Assembly: GCA_910576205.1 (NCBI GenBank)
Contig: CAJTHL010000006.1
Location: 1 to 64,000 of the forward strand
DNA length: 64,000 bases
Direction: 5' to 3'
Source: Clostridia bacterium
GTDB taxonomy: Bacteria > Bacillota > Clostridia > Lachnospirales > Lachnospiraceae
Positions 9,941 through 19,279 of this stretch are shown in pieces (position 1 is the stretch's first letter; every line of letters starts with the position of its first letter). Both the position numbers and the translations under genes were made by a program. The notes below the pieces were generated by a model. That model saw only the letters and a program-made list of their open reading frames with translations. It was not told where the DNA came from and ran no database searches.

Positions 9941-10066
9941 TTATTTTACATCAGATAAAGGGTAAATACAAGCATTTTCAAATCCCAGAGCCTCATTAAT
10001 CTGCTGCACTTCACCAGGATATGGCCGGTTCTCCTTCTGATTTTCCAGGTAATTCCAGGTTTTCAT
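9941..10066 (-). CDS. Possible 41-residue protein or gene remnant
   Basis: A frame from ATG 10064-10066 to TAA 9941-9943 reads MKTWNYLENQKENRPYPGEV then QQINEALGFENACIYPLSDV K. Amino acid composition is plausible and the frame is open further upstream (ADQKDANA before the M). There is no clear ribosome binding site and I do not recognise the family. It fills most of the gap before ecfA1 and may be the tail of a lost gene. Confidence 0.3.
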   Translation of the reverse strand: MKTWNYLENQKENRPYPGEVQQINEALGFENACIYPLSDVK

Positions 10067-10146
10067 GGCGTTAGCATCCTTCTGATCCGCCTGTGGCCGT
10101 CATGAAAACCGGAAAAAAAGGTAACGTGATAAATAGAAAATGCCTG

Positions 10147-11103
10147 TCAAAGGCTCCTCTCAAAGCAGAGGAGGCGCTCCCCCTTTACTGCTACGCTCTC
10201 CGTCTTTGCAAATCCAAGCCTTTTAATCACCCCCAGAGACGCCTCATTTTCCGGGTGGATAAATGCCGCCACCCGCTCAAAACCCAGCACATCCCTTCCG
10301 TAAGCCAGAACCGCCCTCCCAGCCTCCAGGGCAAGTCCCTGTCCACGCCAGGCCTCCCCGATGAGATAACCGAAATCCAGCTCCTGGCGTCCCCGGTAGT
10401 CCACCAGGCCAAATCCGGCCCGGCCAATCACCGCCCCGCTGGCCTTCTCCACCAGCACCCACATGCCAAACTGACAGAGACCATACATAAACCGGATATA
10501 TGCCCGGGTACACTCCCGCTCCGCCTCTCTGTCCGGATCCAGACCCTTTACAAACCGACGGGCGGAAGGTTCCTCATACAAGGGATACAGCGCGTCCAGA
10601 TCCTCCAGGGTCATTTCACGGATAACCAGACGCTCTGTCCGGGCAATCACGGCCGGAAGCCCCAGAGCCCGGGTATGGGCATTGCAAAGCAGCGGCCAGT
10701 CCACCTCCTCAAACCCCTCCAGGAGAAGGCCGATTCCTGCAAACGCCCCTTCTGGCAAGGCGGGATTCAAGTACGCAACACAGGGAATCCCAAGCTCCCG
10801 GGCTGCATGGGCCGCATCGTCTGTCTCCACAATGCAAAGGCACTCCTGTGCGTTATAGCCCCAGCTCTCCAGGATTTTGCCAAGAACCTGCTTTTCCAGT
10901 GCCGAAGCACAGGAAATCCTACAGGACGGCCTGTCTCTTATTTGTTCCGGCCAGGCTTCCCATACCGGTTCACCCTCCAGCCTCAGATCCTCTTTCCCGT
11001 TCTGTTGTCCCAGCCTGCCCTCCCGCCCCAGCCTGCCAGCCAGTTCTCTGCCATCGTCGGTTCCTATTATCAAGCCTTTCAGCATCATCCTATTCCCTTC
11101 CAT
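10147..11103 (-). CDS. GNAT acetyltransferase with N-terminal HAD-like domain
   Basis: 318 residues. The C-terminal ~165 residues are a RimJ/RimL-type GNAT: RTERLVIREMTLEDLDALYP, VIGRAGFGLVDYRG, acetyl-CoA loop GEAWRGQGLALEAGRAVL and HPENEASLGVIKRLGF. The N-terminal ~150 (LIIGTDDGRELA, SALEKQVLGKILESWGY, CLCIVETDDAAHAARELGIP, LLEGFEEVDW) looks like the second half of a HAD fold without a catalytic DxDxT loop, so it is probably a binding domain. This two-part arrangement recurs in Lachnospiraceae. Substrate unknown. AAAGGGG lies upstream of the ATG; alone on its strand between ecfA1 and the divergent cyclophilin. Confidence 0.8.
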   Translation of the reverse strand: MEGNRMMLKGLIIGTDDGRELAGRLGREGRLGQQNGKEDLRLEGEPVWEAWPEQIRDRPSCRISCASALEKQVLGKILESWGYNAQECLCIVETDDAAHAARELGIPCVAYLNPALPEGAFAGIGLLLEGFEEVDWPLLCNAHTRALGLPAVIARTERLVIREMTLEDLDALYPLYEEPSARRFVKGLDPDREAERECTRAYIRFMYGLCQFGMWVLVEKASGAVIGRAGFGLVDYRGRQELDFGYLIGEAWRGQGLALEAGRAVLAYGRDVLGFERVAAFIHPENEASLGVIKRLGFAKTESVAVKGERLLCFERSL

Positions 11104-11215
11104 AAAAAATACCCCTTTACGCAGCCGGAAAAATCCGGTAAAATAAGGAAGCTAATTCAAAACAGCAACCATCCAGGAAGGTGGCTGCGGAAATGATAAC
11201 AGGAGAATAATTACC

Positions 11216-11737
11216 ATGGCACAAAATCCAATCATTACTATCGAAATGGAAGACGGTGGCGTCATCCAGGCGGAGCTCTATCCGGATATCGCCCCCAACA
11301 CTGTAAACAACTTTATCAGCCTGGTGAAAAAGGGCTTCTACAACGGCCTCATTTTCCACCGGGTCATTGAAGGCTTCATGATCCAGGGCGGCTGCCCGGA
11401 GGGCTCCGGCATGGGCGGCCCAGGCTACTCTATCAAGGGAGAATTTTCCCAGAACGGCTTTTCCAACGATCTGAAGCACACCCCGGGCGTTCTCTCCATG
11501 GCCCGCTCCATGGCCCCGGACTCAGCGGGAAGCCAGTTCTTCATTATGCACAGAGACGCTCCCCATCTGGACGGAAGCTATGCCGCCTTTGGCAAGGTAA
11601 CAACAGGCATGGATGTGGTAAACCGCATTGCGGAAACGCCTACGGCCTACGACGACAGGCCCTTTGAAAACCAGGTGATGAAAAGCGTTGTCGTGGAGTG
11701 CTTCGACACAGAATACCCGGAGCCGGAAACCTTATAA
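11216..11737 (+). CDS. Cyclophilin-type peptidyl-prolyl cis-trans isomerase
   Basis: 173 residues, single cyclophilin domain, no signal peptide, so cytoplasmic. Conserved FHRVI--FMIQGG (catalytic Arg in FHR), LSMARS---SAGSQFFI and LDGSYAAFGKV. It accelerates proline isomerisation in folding proteins. An AGGAG precedes the ATG. Convergent with rarA; CCCTG/CAGGG at 11754-11766 may give a weak stop. Confidence 0.92.
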   Translation: MAQNPIITIEMEDGGVIQAELYPDIAPNTVNNFISLVKKGFYNGLIFHRVIEGFMIQGGCPEGSGMGGPGYSIKGEFSQNGFSNDLKHTPGVLSMARSMAPDSAGSQFFIMHRDAPHLDGSYAAFGKVTTGMDVVNRIAETPTAYDDRPFENQVMKSVVVECFDTEYPEPETL

Positions 11738-11802
11738 TTATCAAGATATACTCCCTGGGACAGGGTTTCCTTTCCCGGGGAATTATTTCCAGGCCATTCC
11801 TC

Positions 11803-13149
11803 CTAAAACTGTCCTTTGCTGTTTTTGTAATCTTTTCTTTCCCGGAACCGTTCCATCCGTTCCTTCATCTGTTTTTCGTATCCCAGCTCACCCGGCTCAT
11901 AAAATACCGTGCCCAGGATTTCCGTGGGCAGATACTGCTGCTCCACAAAATGCTCTGGGTAATCGTGGGCATACCGATACCCAACGCCACGGCCCAGGCC
12001 CTTTGCCCCGGCGTAGTGGGCGTCCTGGAGATGGACGGGCACTGTGGTTTTCACGTCATGGACGGATTTCATGGCCTTGTCGATTGCCATCACGGCTGCA
12101 TTACTCTTGGGGGCGCAGGCCACGTAAGCCGCGGCCTGGGCCAGAATAATCTGTGCCTCCGGAAGGCCTACCCGCTCTGAAGCCTGGGAAGCCGCCACTG
12201 CCACCGCCAGGGCCTGGGGATCTGCGTTTCCCACATCCTCTGCGGCGCAGATCATTATCCGGCGGGCAATAAAGGTCACATTTTCCCCGGCATAAATCAT
12301 TTTCGCCAGATAATACACAGCTGCATCCGGGTCGGAGCCCCGCATACTCTTGATAAATGCAGATATAATATCGTAGTGGTTATCTCCGTTCTTATCGTAA
12401 CGCACAGGGCGTTTCTGAATACACTCTGAGGCCACCTCCAGGGTAAGGCGGATTTTCCCGTCCGCTCCCGGCTCCGTGGTCAGCACCCCCAGCTCCACCG
12501 CATTCAGGGCCGCCCGGGCATCCCCATCGGCGATATCTGCCAGAAATTCTGTTGCATCCTCGTCAATTTCGGCGTTGTAAGCGCCCATACCCTTCTCCCG
12601 GTCATAGACCGCCCGGCGGATAAGGGCTTTGATATCCTCCTTTTCCAGAGACTTCAGTTCAAAAATCACCGACCTGGACAAAAGAGCGCCGTTGACCTCA
12701 AAGTAGGGATTTTCCGTGGTTGCCCCAATGAGAATCAAAGTGCCGTCCTCCACAAAAGGCAGGAGATAATCCTGCTGCCCCTTGTTAAAGCGGTGAATCT
12801 CATCCACAAAGAGAATTGTCCGCTTTCCGTACATACCCCGGGCGTCCCTGGCCTCCTTTACCACAGCCTCCATCTCCTTTTTTCCTGCCACCGTGGCGTT
12901 AATCTGCTGGAAAATGGCGCTGGTAGTGTTGGCAATCACCTTGGCAATGGTAGTCTTTCCCGTGCCCGGCGGTCCGTAAAAGATCAGGGAACCCAGCTTG
13001 TCTGCCTTGATGGCCCGGTACAGGAGCTTATCCTTCCCCAGAATGTGCTGCTGTCCCACGATCTCCTCCAGTGTGACAGGACGTATCCGTGACGCCAGGG
13101 GCGATTCCTGCTCCATGGACGTCTCCCGCATATAATCAAATAGATCCAT
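11803..13149 (-). CDS. rarA: Replication-associated recombination protein A (AAA+ ATPase)
   Basis: 448 residues, full length. Clamp-loader-like AAA+ ATPase acting at stalled forks. N-terminal LASRIRPVTLEEIVGQQHIL, Walker A YGPPGTGKTT, Walker B ILFVDEIHRFNKGQQD, sensor 1 GATTENP, then the MgsA/RarA C-terminal tetramerisation region (SMRGSDPDAAVYYLAKM and LPTEILGTVFYEPGELGYE). Start ATG 13147-13149 with AAGGAGG upstream; a promoter is visible at 13188-13216. Confidence 0.96.
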   Translation of the reverse strand: MDLFDYMRETSMEQESPLASRIRPVTLEEIVGQQHILGKDKLLYRAIKADKLGSLIFYGPPGTGKTTIAKVIANTTSAIFQQINATVAGKKEMEAVVKEARDARGMYGKRTILFVDEIHRFNKGQQDYLLPFVEDGTLILIGATTENPYFEVNGALLSRSVIFELKSLEKEDIKALIRRAVYDREKGMGAYNAEIDEDATEFLADIADGDARAALNAVELGVLTTEPGADGKIRLTLEVASECIQKRPVRYDKNGDNHYDIISAFIKSMRGSDPDAAVYYLAKMIYAGENVTFIARRIMICAAEDVGNADPQALAVAVAASQASERVGLPEAQIILAQAAAYVACAPKSNAAVMAIDKAMKSVHDVKTTVPVHLQDAHYAGAKGLGRGVGYRYAHDYPEHFVEQQYLPTEILGTVFYEPGELGYEKQMKERMERFRERKDYKNSKGQF

Positions 13150-13187
13150 AGAACCTATGTCCTCCTTTTCAGCCGCAATCTGTATCT

Positions 13188-13216
13188 ATTATAGAGTACA
13201 TGGAGAAGAACCGCAA
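13188..13216 (-). promoter_or_regulatory. Promoter of rarA
   Basis: Minus strand TTGCGG (13211-13216), 17 bp, TATAAT (13188-13193). Weak -35, perfect -10. Confidence 0.5.
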
Positions 13217-13318
13217 GCAAAACGGGAAATCAGACATTATTTCGCCGCTTCTTCCCATCTCTTGTATTTTATTTTCAGATATGTTACTTTTAAGAAAAAC
13301 AGCAGGAGATGACAGGTT

Positions 13319-13954
13319 ATGAGAAATTCGTTCGTATCAAATTATGATGTTATGCGAGACGCTATGGAAGCCGCGTTTTTGGCATACAACCAATCTGTTA
13401 TGATTGATAAATATGGGCTTTCCCATAACCAGGATTTTTTATTTATAAGTTTTGTGGGAATCACCTACCGCATCAATCGCTTTACCGGAAGAGTTGAATA
13501 CCCATCTGCCACAGCTACAGCATACCTCCATGCCGATTATAATGTCAGCATGACCATCTTTGACGTGCTGTGTTACGCCAGGCCCTTTTGCCGGCCATCC
13601 GAAACATATGTTTCTCTCAGCGGTCTGAAAAGCGGAGCGCAGGCCCTGTCGCCCGGTTCTGATCTGTTTAAACGCCAACGTGATCTTTTCACCGGCAAAT
13701 GTCCGCAGCTAAAAGCCGCGTGCGAAAAACTTGGCGGAATCCCCCAGCAGGTGGGAGACGTTTCCTACAAAATCCCCCTATTTGATTTTCTGCCGGTAAT
13801 CCTGCAGTTCTGGGACGCAGACGAGGAATTTGATTCTGTGTTAAAATTTATGTGGAATGAAAATATTCTGGATTATATGCACTATGAGACTACATTTTTT
13901 GCCGCATCCCATCTGCTTTCCAGGTTGACGGAGTTAGCCGGGGTAAATTCATAA
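13319..13954 (+). CDS. DUF3786-type protein of unknown function
   Basis: 211 residues, soluble. The C-terminal part YKIPLFDFLPVILQFWDADE plus EFDSVLKFMWNENILDYMHYE has the pattern of DUF3786 (a P-L--FLW-ADEEF core with a later YLH-E motif), a family of anaerobic Firmicutes without known function. The middle FDVLCYARPF...SLSGLKSGAQALSPG also fits. Ribosome binding site AGGAGATG lies close to the ATG. Sits alone between divergent rarA and pncB; no obvious partner. Confidence 0.65.
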   Translation: MRNSFVSNYDVMRDAMEAAFLAYNQSVMIDKYGLSHNQDFLFISFVGITYRINRFTGRVEYPSATATAYLHADYNVSMTIFDVLCYARPFCRPSETYVSLSGLKSGAQALSPGSDLFKRQRDLFTGKCPQLKAACEKLGGIPQQVGDVSYKIPLFDFLPVILQFWDADEEFDSVLKFMWNENILDYMHYETTFFAASHLLSRLTELAGVNS

Positions 13955-14096
13955 AACTGTGCTCTTTTACACACAAAAAATAACAGAGCCAGATTTGCCA
14001 TCTTGCTATTTCCCTATAAATGTGCTATCTTTTTCTTACCCCCATTGACAAAAATATACACGTTCCGGGGTGACAAAAAGGAGAGGATCTGCTGCC

Positions 14097-15551
14097 ATGA
14101 GCACTATGAACTTAACCCTGATGACGGATCTCTATGAGCTTACCATGATGCAGGGGTATTTTAAGAGCCATCTCAATGAAACTGTTGTCTTTGATGCATT
14201 TTACCGGAAAAATCCCTGTGGAAACGGCTTTGCCATTGCGGCGGGGCTAGCGCAGGTGATCGACTACATCAAAAACCTCACCTTCAGCAAGGAGGATATC
14301 TCCTACCTCAAGGGCCTTAAGCTGTTTGATGAGGATTTCCTGAAATACCTGGAAAACTTCCGGTTTTCCGGCGATATTTATGCCATTCCGGAGGGGACGG
14401 TAGTATTTCCCCGGGAGCCGCTTCTCAAGGTAGTGGCGCCCATTATGGAGGCCCAGCTGGTGGAGACAGCGATCCTTACCATCGTCAATCACCAGAGCCT
14501 TATCGCCACCAAGACCGCCCGTGTGGTTCACTCCGCCAGAGGCGACGGCATTATGGAGTTCGGCCTTCGCCGGGCCCAGGGGCCGGACGCGGGCATCTAC
14601 GGAGCCCGGGCCGCCATGATCGGCGGGTGTATCGGCACCTCCAATGTGCTGGCCGGCCAGCTCTTTGACGTGCCGGTGATGGGAACCCATGCCCATAGCT
14701 GGATTATGAGTTTTCCCGACGAATACACGGCCTTTAAGACCTATGCCGATTTATACCCCAATGCCTGCACGCTTCTGGTAGACACCTACGACACCTTAAA
14801 ATCCGGTGTCCCCAATGCCATCCGTGTATTTAAGGAAATGCGGGAGGCCGGCGTTCCCCTCACCTCCTACGGTATCCGGCTGGACAGCGGCGACCTGGCG
14901 TACATGTCCAAAAAGGCCCGCAAGATGCTGGACGACGCTGGATTCCCGGACGCGGTGATCGCTGCATCCAGCGATCTGGACGAATATCTCATCACAAGCT
15001 TAAAGGGGCAGGGCGCCCAGATCACCTCCTGGGGCGTGGGCACCAATATGATTACCTCCAGCGATTGTCCGGCTTTTGGCGGCGTTTACAAGCTGGCCGC
15101 GGTTCTGGATGAGGAGGGTGAGTTTATTCCCAAGATCAAGCTGTCGGAAAATACCGAAAAAATCACAAATCCCGGCAATAAGACCATCTATCGCATTTAC
15201 GAAAATGCTACCGGAAAGATGAAGGCCGACCTGATCTGCCTGGCCGATGAAATTTTTGACACCGCCCAGGATCTCCTGATCTTTGATTCCATTGAAACCT
15301 GGAAGAAAACGAAGCTGAAGGGCGGCACCTACTCCATGCGGGAGCTGCTGGTAAAAGTCTTTGACAAGGGAAACTGCGTTTACCAGTCCCCCAGCGTGAT
15401 GGAAATCCGGGATTACTGCCAAAAAGAGCAGGAAACCCTTTGGGATGAATCCCGCCGCTTGACAAACCCCCATAAAGTCTATGTGGATCTGTCGGATAAA
15501 CTGTTCCGCATAAAGTCCGGACTGCTGGATCAGATGGGGCAGACGCTGTAG
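14097..15551 (+). CDS. pncB: Nicotinate phosphoribosyltransferase
   Basis: About 484 residues from the chosen ATG. Converts nicotinate, PRPP and ATP to nicotinate mononucleotide (NAD salvage). Start of family similarity NLTLMTDLYELTMMQGYF, MEFGLRRAQGPDAG, the region with the phosphorylated histidine GTHAHSWIMSF, and GIRLDSGDLAYMSKKAR for PRPP. Starts are ambiguous: GTG at 14070 has no ribosome binding site, ATG 14097 has AAGGAGAGG about 12 nt upstream, and ATG 14106 is also possible. Monocistronic, ending at a strong hairpin. Confidence 0.93.
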   Translation: MSTMNLTLMTDLYELTMMQGYFKSHLNETVVFDAFYRKNPCGNGFAIAAGLAQVIDYIKNLTFSKEDISYLKGLKLFDEDFLKYLENFRFSGDIYAIPEGTVVFPREPLLKVVAPIMEAQLVETAILTIVNHQSLIATKTARVVHSARGDGIMEFGLRRAQGPDAGIYGARAAMIGGCIGTSNVLAGQLFDVPVMGTHAHSWIMSFPDEYTAFKTYADLYPNACTLLVDTYDTLKSGVPNAIRVFKEMREAGVPLTSYGIRLDSGDLAYMSKKARKMLDDAGFPDAVIAASSDLDEYLITSLKGQGAQITSWGVGTNMITSSDCPAFGGVYKLAAVLDEEGEFIPKIKLSENTEKITNPGNKTIYRIYENATGKMKADLICLADEIFDTAQDLLIFDSIETWKKTKLKGGTYSMRELLVKVFDKGNCVYQSPSVMEIRDYCQKEQETLWDESRRLTNPHKVYVDLSDKLFRIKSGLLDQMGQTL

Positions 15552-15579
15552 AACCATCCCGGCCATAAATCCAAATATT

Positions 15580-15635
15580 CAGAGCGTGTTCCCTTCCGTC
15601 TTATTTGTTGCGGAAGAATACACGCTCTGTTTTTT
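15580..15635 (+). terminator. Rho-independent terminator of pncB
   Basis: Outer stem CAGAGCGTGT / ACACGCTCTG (15580-15589, 15620-15629), inner CTTCCG / CGGAAG, then TTTTTT. Confidence 0.9.
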
Positions 15636-15657
15636 ACCCCAGTTCATTTTTCTTAGG

Positions 15658-15804
15658 CTATACGCAATCCCTGCTCAAATAGCAATGACCCGCCATAAAA
15701 ATATCTATTTCAGCGCCATGAGCCTCTTCATGACATGGTTGCCGCCACGCCTTTTCCTCATGTTCGTCAACGATTCGCTTCCCACTGAATCCCATAACTT
15801 TCAT
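15658..15804 (-). CDS. Possible 48-residue protein downstream of asnB
   Basis: ATG at 15802-15804 with AAAGGGA 8 nt upstream, 28 nt after the asnB stop and on the same strand. It reads MKVMGFSGKRIVDEHEEKAW, then a Cys/His-rich part (PCHEEAHGAE, MAGHCYLSRDC). I do not recognise it. A good ribosome binding site and operon position favour a real gene; small size and lack of similarity argue caution. Cys/His spacing could suit a metal but is not a known motif. Confidence 0.35.
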   Translation of the reverse strand: MKVMGFSGKRIVDEHEEKAWRQPCHEEAHGAEIDIFMAGHCYLSRDCV

Positions 15805-15832
15805 TTTGTAAATCCCTTTCACACTCCCTCCC

Positions 15833-17710
15833 CTATAACATTTCCCCCTCTGTAAAATAAATCCCATACCAGACCAGAAACGCATACACCGCCCACAGCT
15901 TCCGGTTGGTATTCCCCCGGCCGCAGCCGCGGCCGTTTTGCAGCTCCAGGAGGGCCTCCCGGTGAAAGAAACAGCGGGCTGCCGGGGATGCGAAGGCCTC
16001 ATTAAGGGCCGCAGCTCCGGCCTCCGATGTGAAAAAGCTGCCCAGAGGCACCGGGAACCCAAGCTTCCTGCGCCGGGCACTGGACTCCGGAAGGTAACGC
16101 CGGGCCATCCTGCGAAAAATGTATTTGGAAGTCTGACCTTTCTGCTTCAGCCTGGCAGGAATACGGCGGGCCGTCTCAAAAACCACCCTGTCCAGATAGG
16201 GCACCCTGAGCTCCAGGGAATGGGCCATGCTCATGCGGTCCGCCTTCTGGAGTATATCACCGGGCAGCCAGTGAAGCAGGTCAATATACTGCATACGGCT
16301 GGCCTCGTCCAGGTCTTTCGCCTCCCTGTAATCCTCCGCCAGAAGCTTTTGGGGCGAAACAGCCCTGGTTCTTTCCTTTAGGAGCCGTTTTCTCTCCTCC
16401 TCTGTAAAGAGCCTGGCATTTCCGATAAACCGCTCCTCCACCGGCCTGCTGCCCCGGAGCAGAAAGCTTCTCCCCTTCATCTCCGGCAGATGAGCCGCCG
16501 CCTTTGCCACGCCTTTTCTGAGAAACAGCGGAAGCTTCTGGTACAGGCGCAGGGCATTGGGCTCGCAGTAAATGCAGTATCCGCCGAAGAGTTCATCGGC
16601 CCCCTCCCCGGACACCACCACCTTCACCTTCCGGGCCGCCTCCCTGGCCACAAAATACAAGGCCACCGCCGAAGGGTCTCCGGAAGGCTCATCCATATGA
16701 TAGAGCGCCTCCGGCACAGCCTCCCAGAACTCCTTTTCCGAGATACGCTTTCCCTTATGGGTAAGGTGCATGCCCTCTGCCAGCTCCCTGGCCTGGGGAA
16801 TCTCATTGTACCGGGAGGTCTCATTTCCAAATCCTACAGTAAAAGCCTTATCCCCGGAAAATTCCGCGGCCACCAGGGCGGAGTCCACGCCCCCGGACAA
16901 AAAAGCGCCGATCTCCACATCCGCCGCCATATGGGCGTTTACGGAATCCCCCACCGCCGCGTCCAGACGGCGGATCCATTCCTCCTTCGTCCCGCCTCCG
17001 GGCTTCTCCGGCTTTAATTCCGGCACAAAATACCGCCCCAGCTCCAGGGACGACCCGCCCCGCTTGTACTTAAGGAAATGCCCGGGACGAAGCTGGTAAA
17101 TTCCCTGGAAAAAGGTCTCCTCCAGCACAGAATACTGAAAAGACAGATACTGCTCCAGGGCTTCCGTATTCAAGCGCTTCTGGTATGCGGGATGGGGGAG
17201 AATCCCCTTGATCTCCGAGGCAAACACAAAATATCCGCCGCTTAACGTATAGTAAAAGGGTTTGATTCCAAAGAAATCCCGGGCAGCGAAAATCTCCTGT
17301 TTCTTCTCATCCCAGACTGCAAAGGCAAACATCCCCCGCAGATGCTCCGGAAGATGCTCTCCCCACTCCTCATAGCCATGGACCAGGACTTCCGAATCTC
17401 CCTGGCTGTAAAAACAGTGCCCCGCCTCCGCAAGCTCCCGGCGCAGCTCCTTATAATTGTAAATCTCTCCGTTAAAGACCAGCAGTTTATCCCCGGACTC
17501 ATTTGCCATAGGCTGGACGCTGCCCTCCAGGTCAATAATGCCAAGCCGCCGAAAGCCCAGGGCCGCGTGCTCTGACATCCAGCTTTTTCCCTGGTCCGGC
17601 CCCCGGTGGATAAGGGCCGCCATCATATTCTCCAGGATGTCCTCCCTGGAAAATGTCTCCCCACAGACCTCCTTTTTATTCCCCTCTATAAATCCGCATA
17701 TTCCGCACAT
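15833..17710 (-). CDS. asnB: Asparagine synthase (glutamine-hydrolysing)
   Basis: 625 residues. Makes asparagine from aspartate, ATP and glutamine. Start must be the ATG at 17708-17710: Cys2 of MCGICGF is the glutaminase nucleophile after Met removal, and AAAGGAGG precedes it; in-frame codons further upstream cannot be right. N-terminal class II glutaminase (ALIHRGPDQGK, FNGEIYNYKELR, GDSEVLVHGY), then the synthetase domain with PP-loop FLSGGVDSALVAAE, SGEGADELFGGY and DRMSMAHSLELRVPYLD. Family of the 600-630 residue type. Confidence 0.95.
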   Translation of the reverse strand: MCGICGFIEGNKKEVCGETFSREDILENMMAALIHRGPDQGKSWMSEHAALGFRRLGIIDLEGSVQPMANESGDKLLVFNGEIYNYKELRRELAEAGHCFYSQGDSEVLVHGYEEWGEHLPEHLRGMFAFAVWDEKKQEIFAARDFFGIKPFYYTLSGGYFVFASEIKGILPHPAYQKRLNTEALEQYLSFQYSVLEETFFQGIYQLRPGHFLKYKRGGSSLELGRYFVPELKPEKPGGGTKEEWIRRLDAAVGDSVNAHMAADVEIGAFLSGGVDSALVAAEFSGDKAFTVGFGNETSRYNEIPQARELAEGMHLTHKGKRISEKEFWEAVPEALYHMDEPSGDPSAVALYFVAREAARKVKVVVSGEGADELFGGYCIYCEPNALRLYQKLPLFLRKGVAKAAAHLPEMKGRSFLLRGSRPVEERFIGNARLFTEEERKRLLKERTRAVSPQKLLAEDYREAKDLDEASRMQYIDLLHWLPGDILQKADRMSMAHSLELRVPYLDRVVFETARRIPARLKQKGQTSKYIFRRMARRYLPESSARRRKLGFPVPLGSFFTSEAGAAALNEAFASPAARCFFHREALLELQNGRGCGRGNTNRKLWAVYAFLVWYGIYFTEGEML

Positions 17711-17871
17711 AAATCCATCCGCCTCCTTTGTGAAATCTCTTGTCCGGCATGGATTTATCTTAGCGGAGCCGTGTTTCCTCCACTTCACGGTTTTGTTTCA
17801 AAACTGTTTCCGGTTGTAAACTTTTTTCTACGGCTTCCCGGCAATGTATCCGAAGCTTATAGATGCCGCTC

Positions 17872-19269
17872 CTACAGCTCCAGCACAATGCATTTCCGGC
17901 GTTCCAGGTTTCCGTTTTCACAGATTTCCAGAAGGATTCTCCTGGTCGTCTCATCAACCTCCATATGGAGAAGGTTCTGCAGGTTCTTGTACAACAGCTT
18001 TCTTTCCTTATCCCCCCTGGAATACAGGTACAGATCCAAAGACCGGATCCCGCCCCGCTCCTGGATTTCCAGGAGATTAAAATTCTCCGCCCCAGACCAG
18101 GTGCTGTTATTTACCCCCTCCCTTTCCTCCATCTCAATGACATTCTGGGTAGAAAGCACAAGCAGATCTCCGGAATCCAGAAGTGCAAAATCCACCACAT
18201 AATCCGGGAATTCCCACAATTCTCCATGTGTTCTTCCGGTCTTCAGGTTCACCTCCACAAGCTTCCGGAAATTTTCCAGATAGTACAAGGATTTTCCGTC
18301 CTTATGAAGGCTGTAGCGGGGGCCAGGATAGCAGCCCCCCATTTCCCAGTCCAGAAATGTCTCCATTTCAGAGCGCTGTCCCTCCTGGTCTTTATCCTGG
18401 TCCTCTTCCAGATAGAAATGGAGCCAGAGCCGGTCTTTATCTGCATGACCCATATTCAGAATCCCAACGTCTCCGGAAACGTCAAAAATCTCCCCCGCCA
18501 GAGGATTGTTCAAGTCATTCCCCACAACCTGCAGCGTCCTGTCTGGGGGATAAAGGCCCGTTATCCCATCCTCACCATCCATTTCATGCCGGATTTCCTG
18601 CTCCAGTTTCTCCCGAATCTCCGGCTTCCTCTCTGCCCGGCAGTCATAAACTGCCACAAAACCGGCCTTTCCCGTAATTTTCCCAAACAGGTCAAAGGCC
18701 GCCCACCGCCCGTCTGATGAGAAAGCCCCCCTAAGCTCCATGCTGCTCTCCCCCAGTTGTCCTCCATACAACAGAAGCGGCTCCTCAGAACCTGCTTCAC
18801 ACAGCCAGACAAAGCAGGTATCCCCATATGCCGATTTCACATAGGCCAGAATCCGCCCTCCGTCAGGAGATGGGATCACCTTTTCCACATAGAGCTCTCC
18901 CTCCTCGTATTCCTCCCAGTCCTCCCAGGGCCGGCAAAATACCCCTTCCCCATCCCGGAAGCCATAGCGGTAATCTACGTTCCGCCCCAGAAGCGTCTCT
19001 CCTGCGCCCTGCATTTCCCGGGCGATGATGCGGACCTCATTTTTCTGGCATCCCTTGAGAAAGGCGCTTTGTTCCAGACTAATCCAGGAATCGTACGCAT
19101 ACGTGTAGATCTTTTTCACCGTGTAATCTTCTGCGGCGTCTGTCCCTTCCTCCTCCACATTTATCTCCGCCTGTGGCAGCAGCATCGTGTACTCCCTGGG
19201 CGTGCAGCCGGCCAGGATACACAGAAGCACTGGCATTGCCAGTATATTCCCTTTTCTTCCTGCTCTCAT
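17872..19269 (-). CDS. Lipoprotein partner of the adjacent two-component system
   Basis: 465 residues. Signal peptide with lipobox LAGC (AMPVLLCILAGC), so lipid-anchored on the outer face of the membrane. The rest looks like a beta-propeller-type fold: repeated short strands such as SPDGGRILAYVKS, SSDGRWAAFDLFG, HKDGKSLYYLENF. No enzymatic motif. It starts 10 nt after the histidine kinase stop, so it is the third gene of that operon and may sense or modulate the extracellular signal. No family name can be given. Confidence 0.75.
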   Translation of the reverse strand: MRAGRKGNILAMPVLLCILAGCTPREYTMLLPQAEINVEEEGTDAAEDYTVKKIYTYAYDSWISLEQSAFLKGCQKNEVRIIAREMQGAGETLLGRNVDYRYGFRDGEGVFCRPWEDWEEYEEGELYVEKVIPSPDGGRILAYVKSAYGDTCFVWLCEAGSEEPLLLYGGQLGESSMELRGAFSSDGRWAAFDLFGKITGKAGFVAVYDCRAERKPEIREKLEQEIRHEMDGEDGITGLYPPDRTLQVVGNDLNNPLAGEIFDVSGDVGILNMGHADKDRLWLHFYLEEDQDKDQEGQRSEMETFLDWEMGGCYPGPRYSLHKDGKSLYYLENFRKLVEVNLKTGRTHGELWEFPDYVVDFALLDSGDLLVLSTQNVIEMEEREGVNNSTWSGAENFNLLEIQERGGIRSLDLYLYSRGDKERKLLYKNLQNLLHMEVDETTRRILLEICENGNLERRKCIVLEL

Positions 19270-19279
19270 ATTCCTTCTC

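Noticed and set aside
15658-17710. Lasso-peptide cluster (asnB-like cyclase plus small peptide)
   Set aside because: The asnB product is a canonical long asparagine synthase with the MCGICGF glutaminase; no transglutaminase-like protease or RRE gene is nearby, and the small frame lacks a Thr at the leader/core junction.
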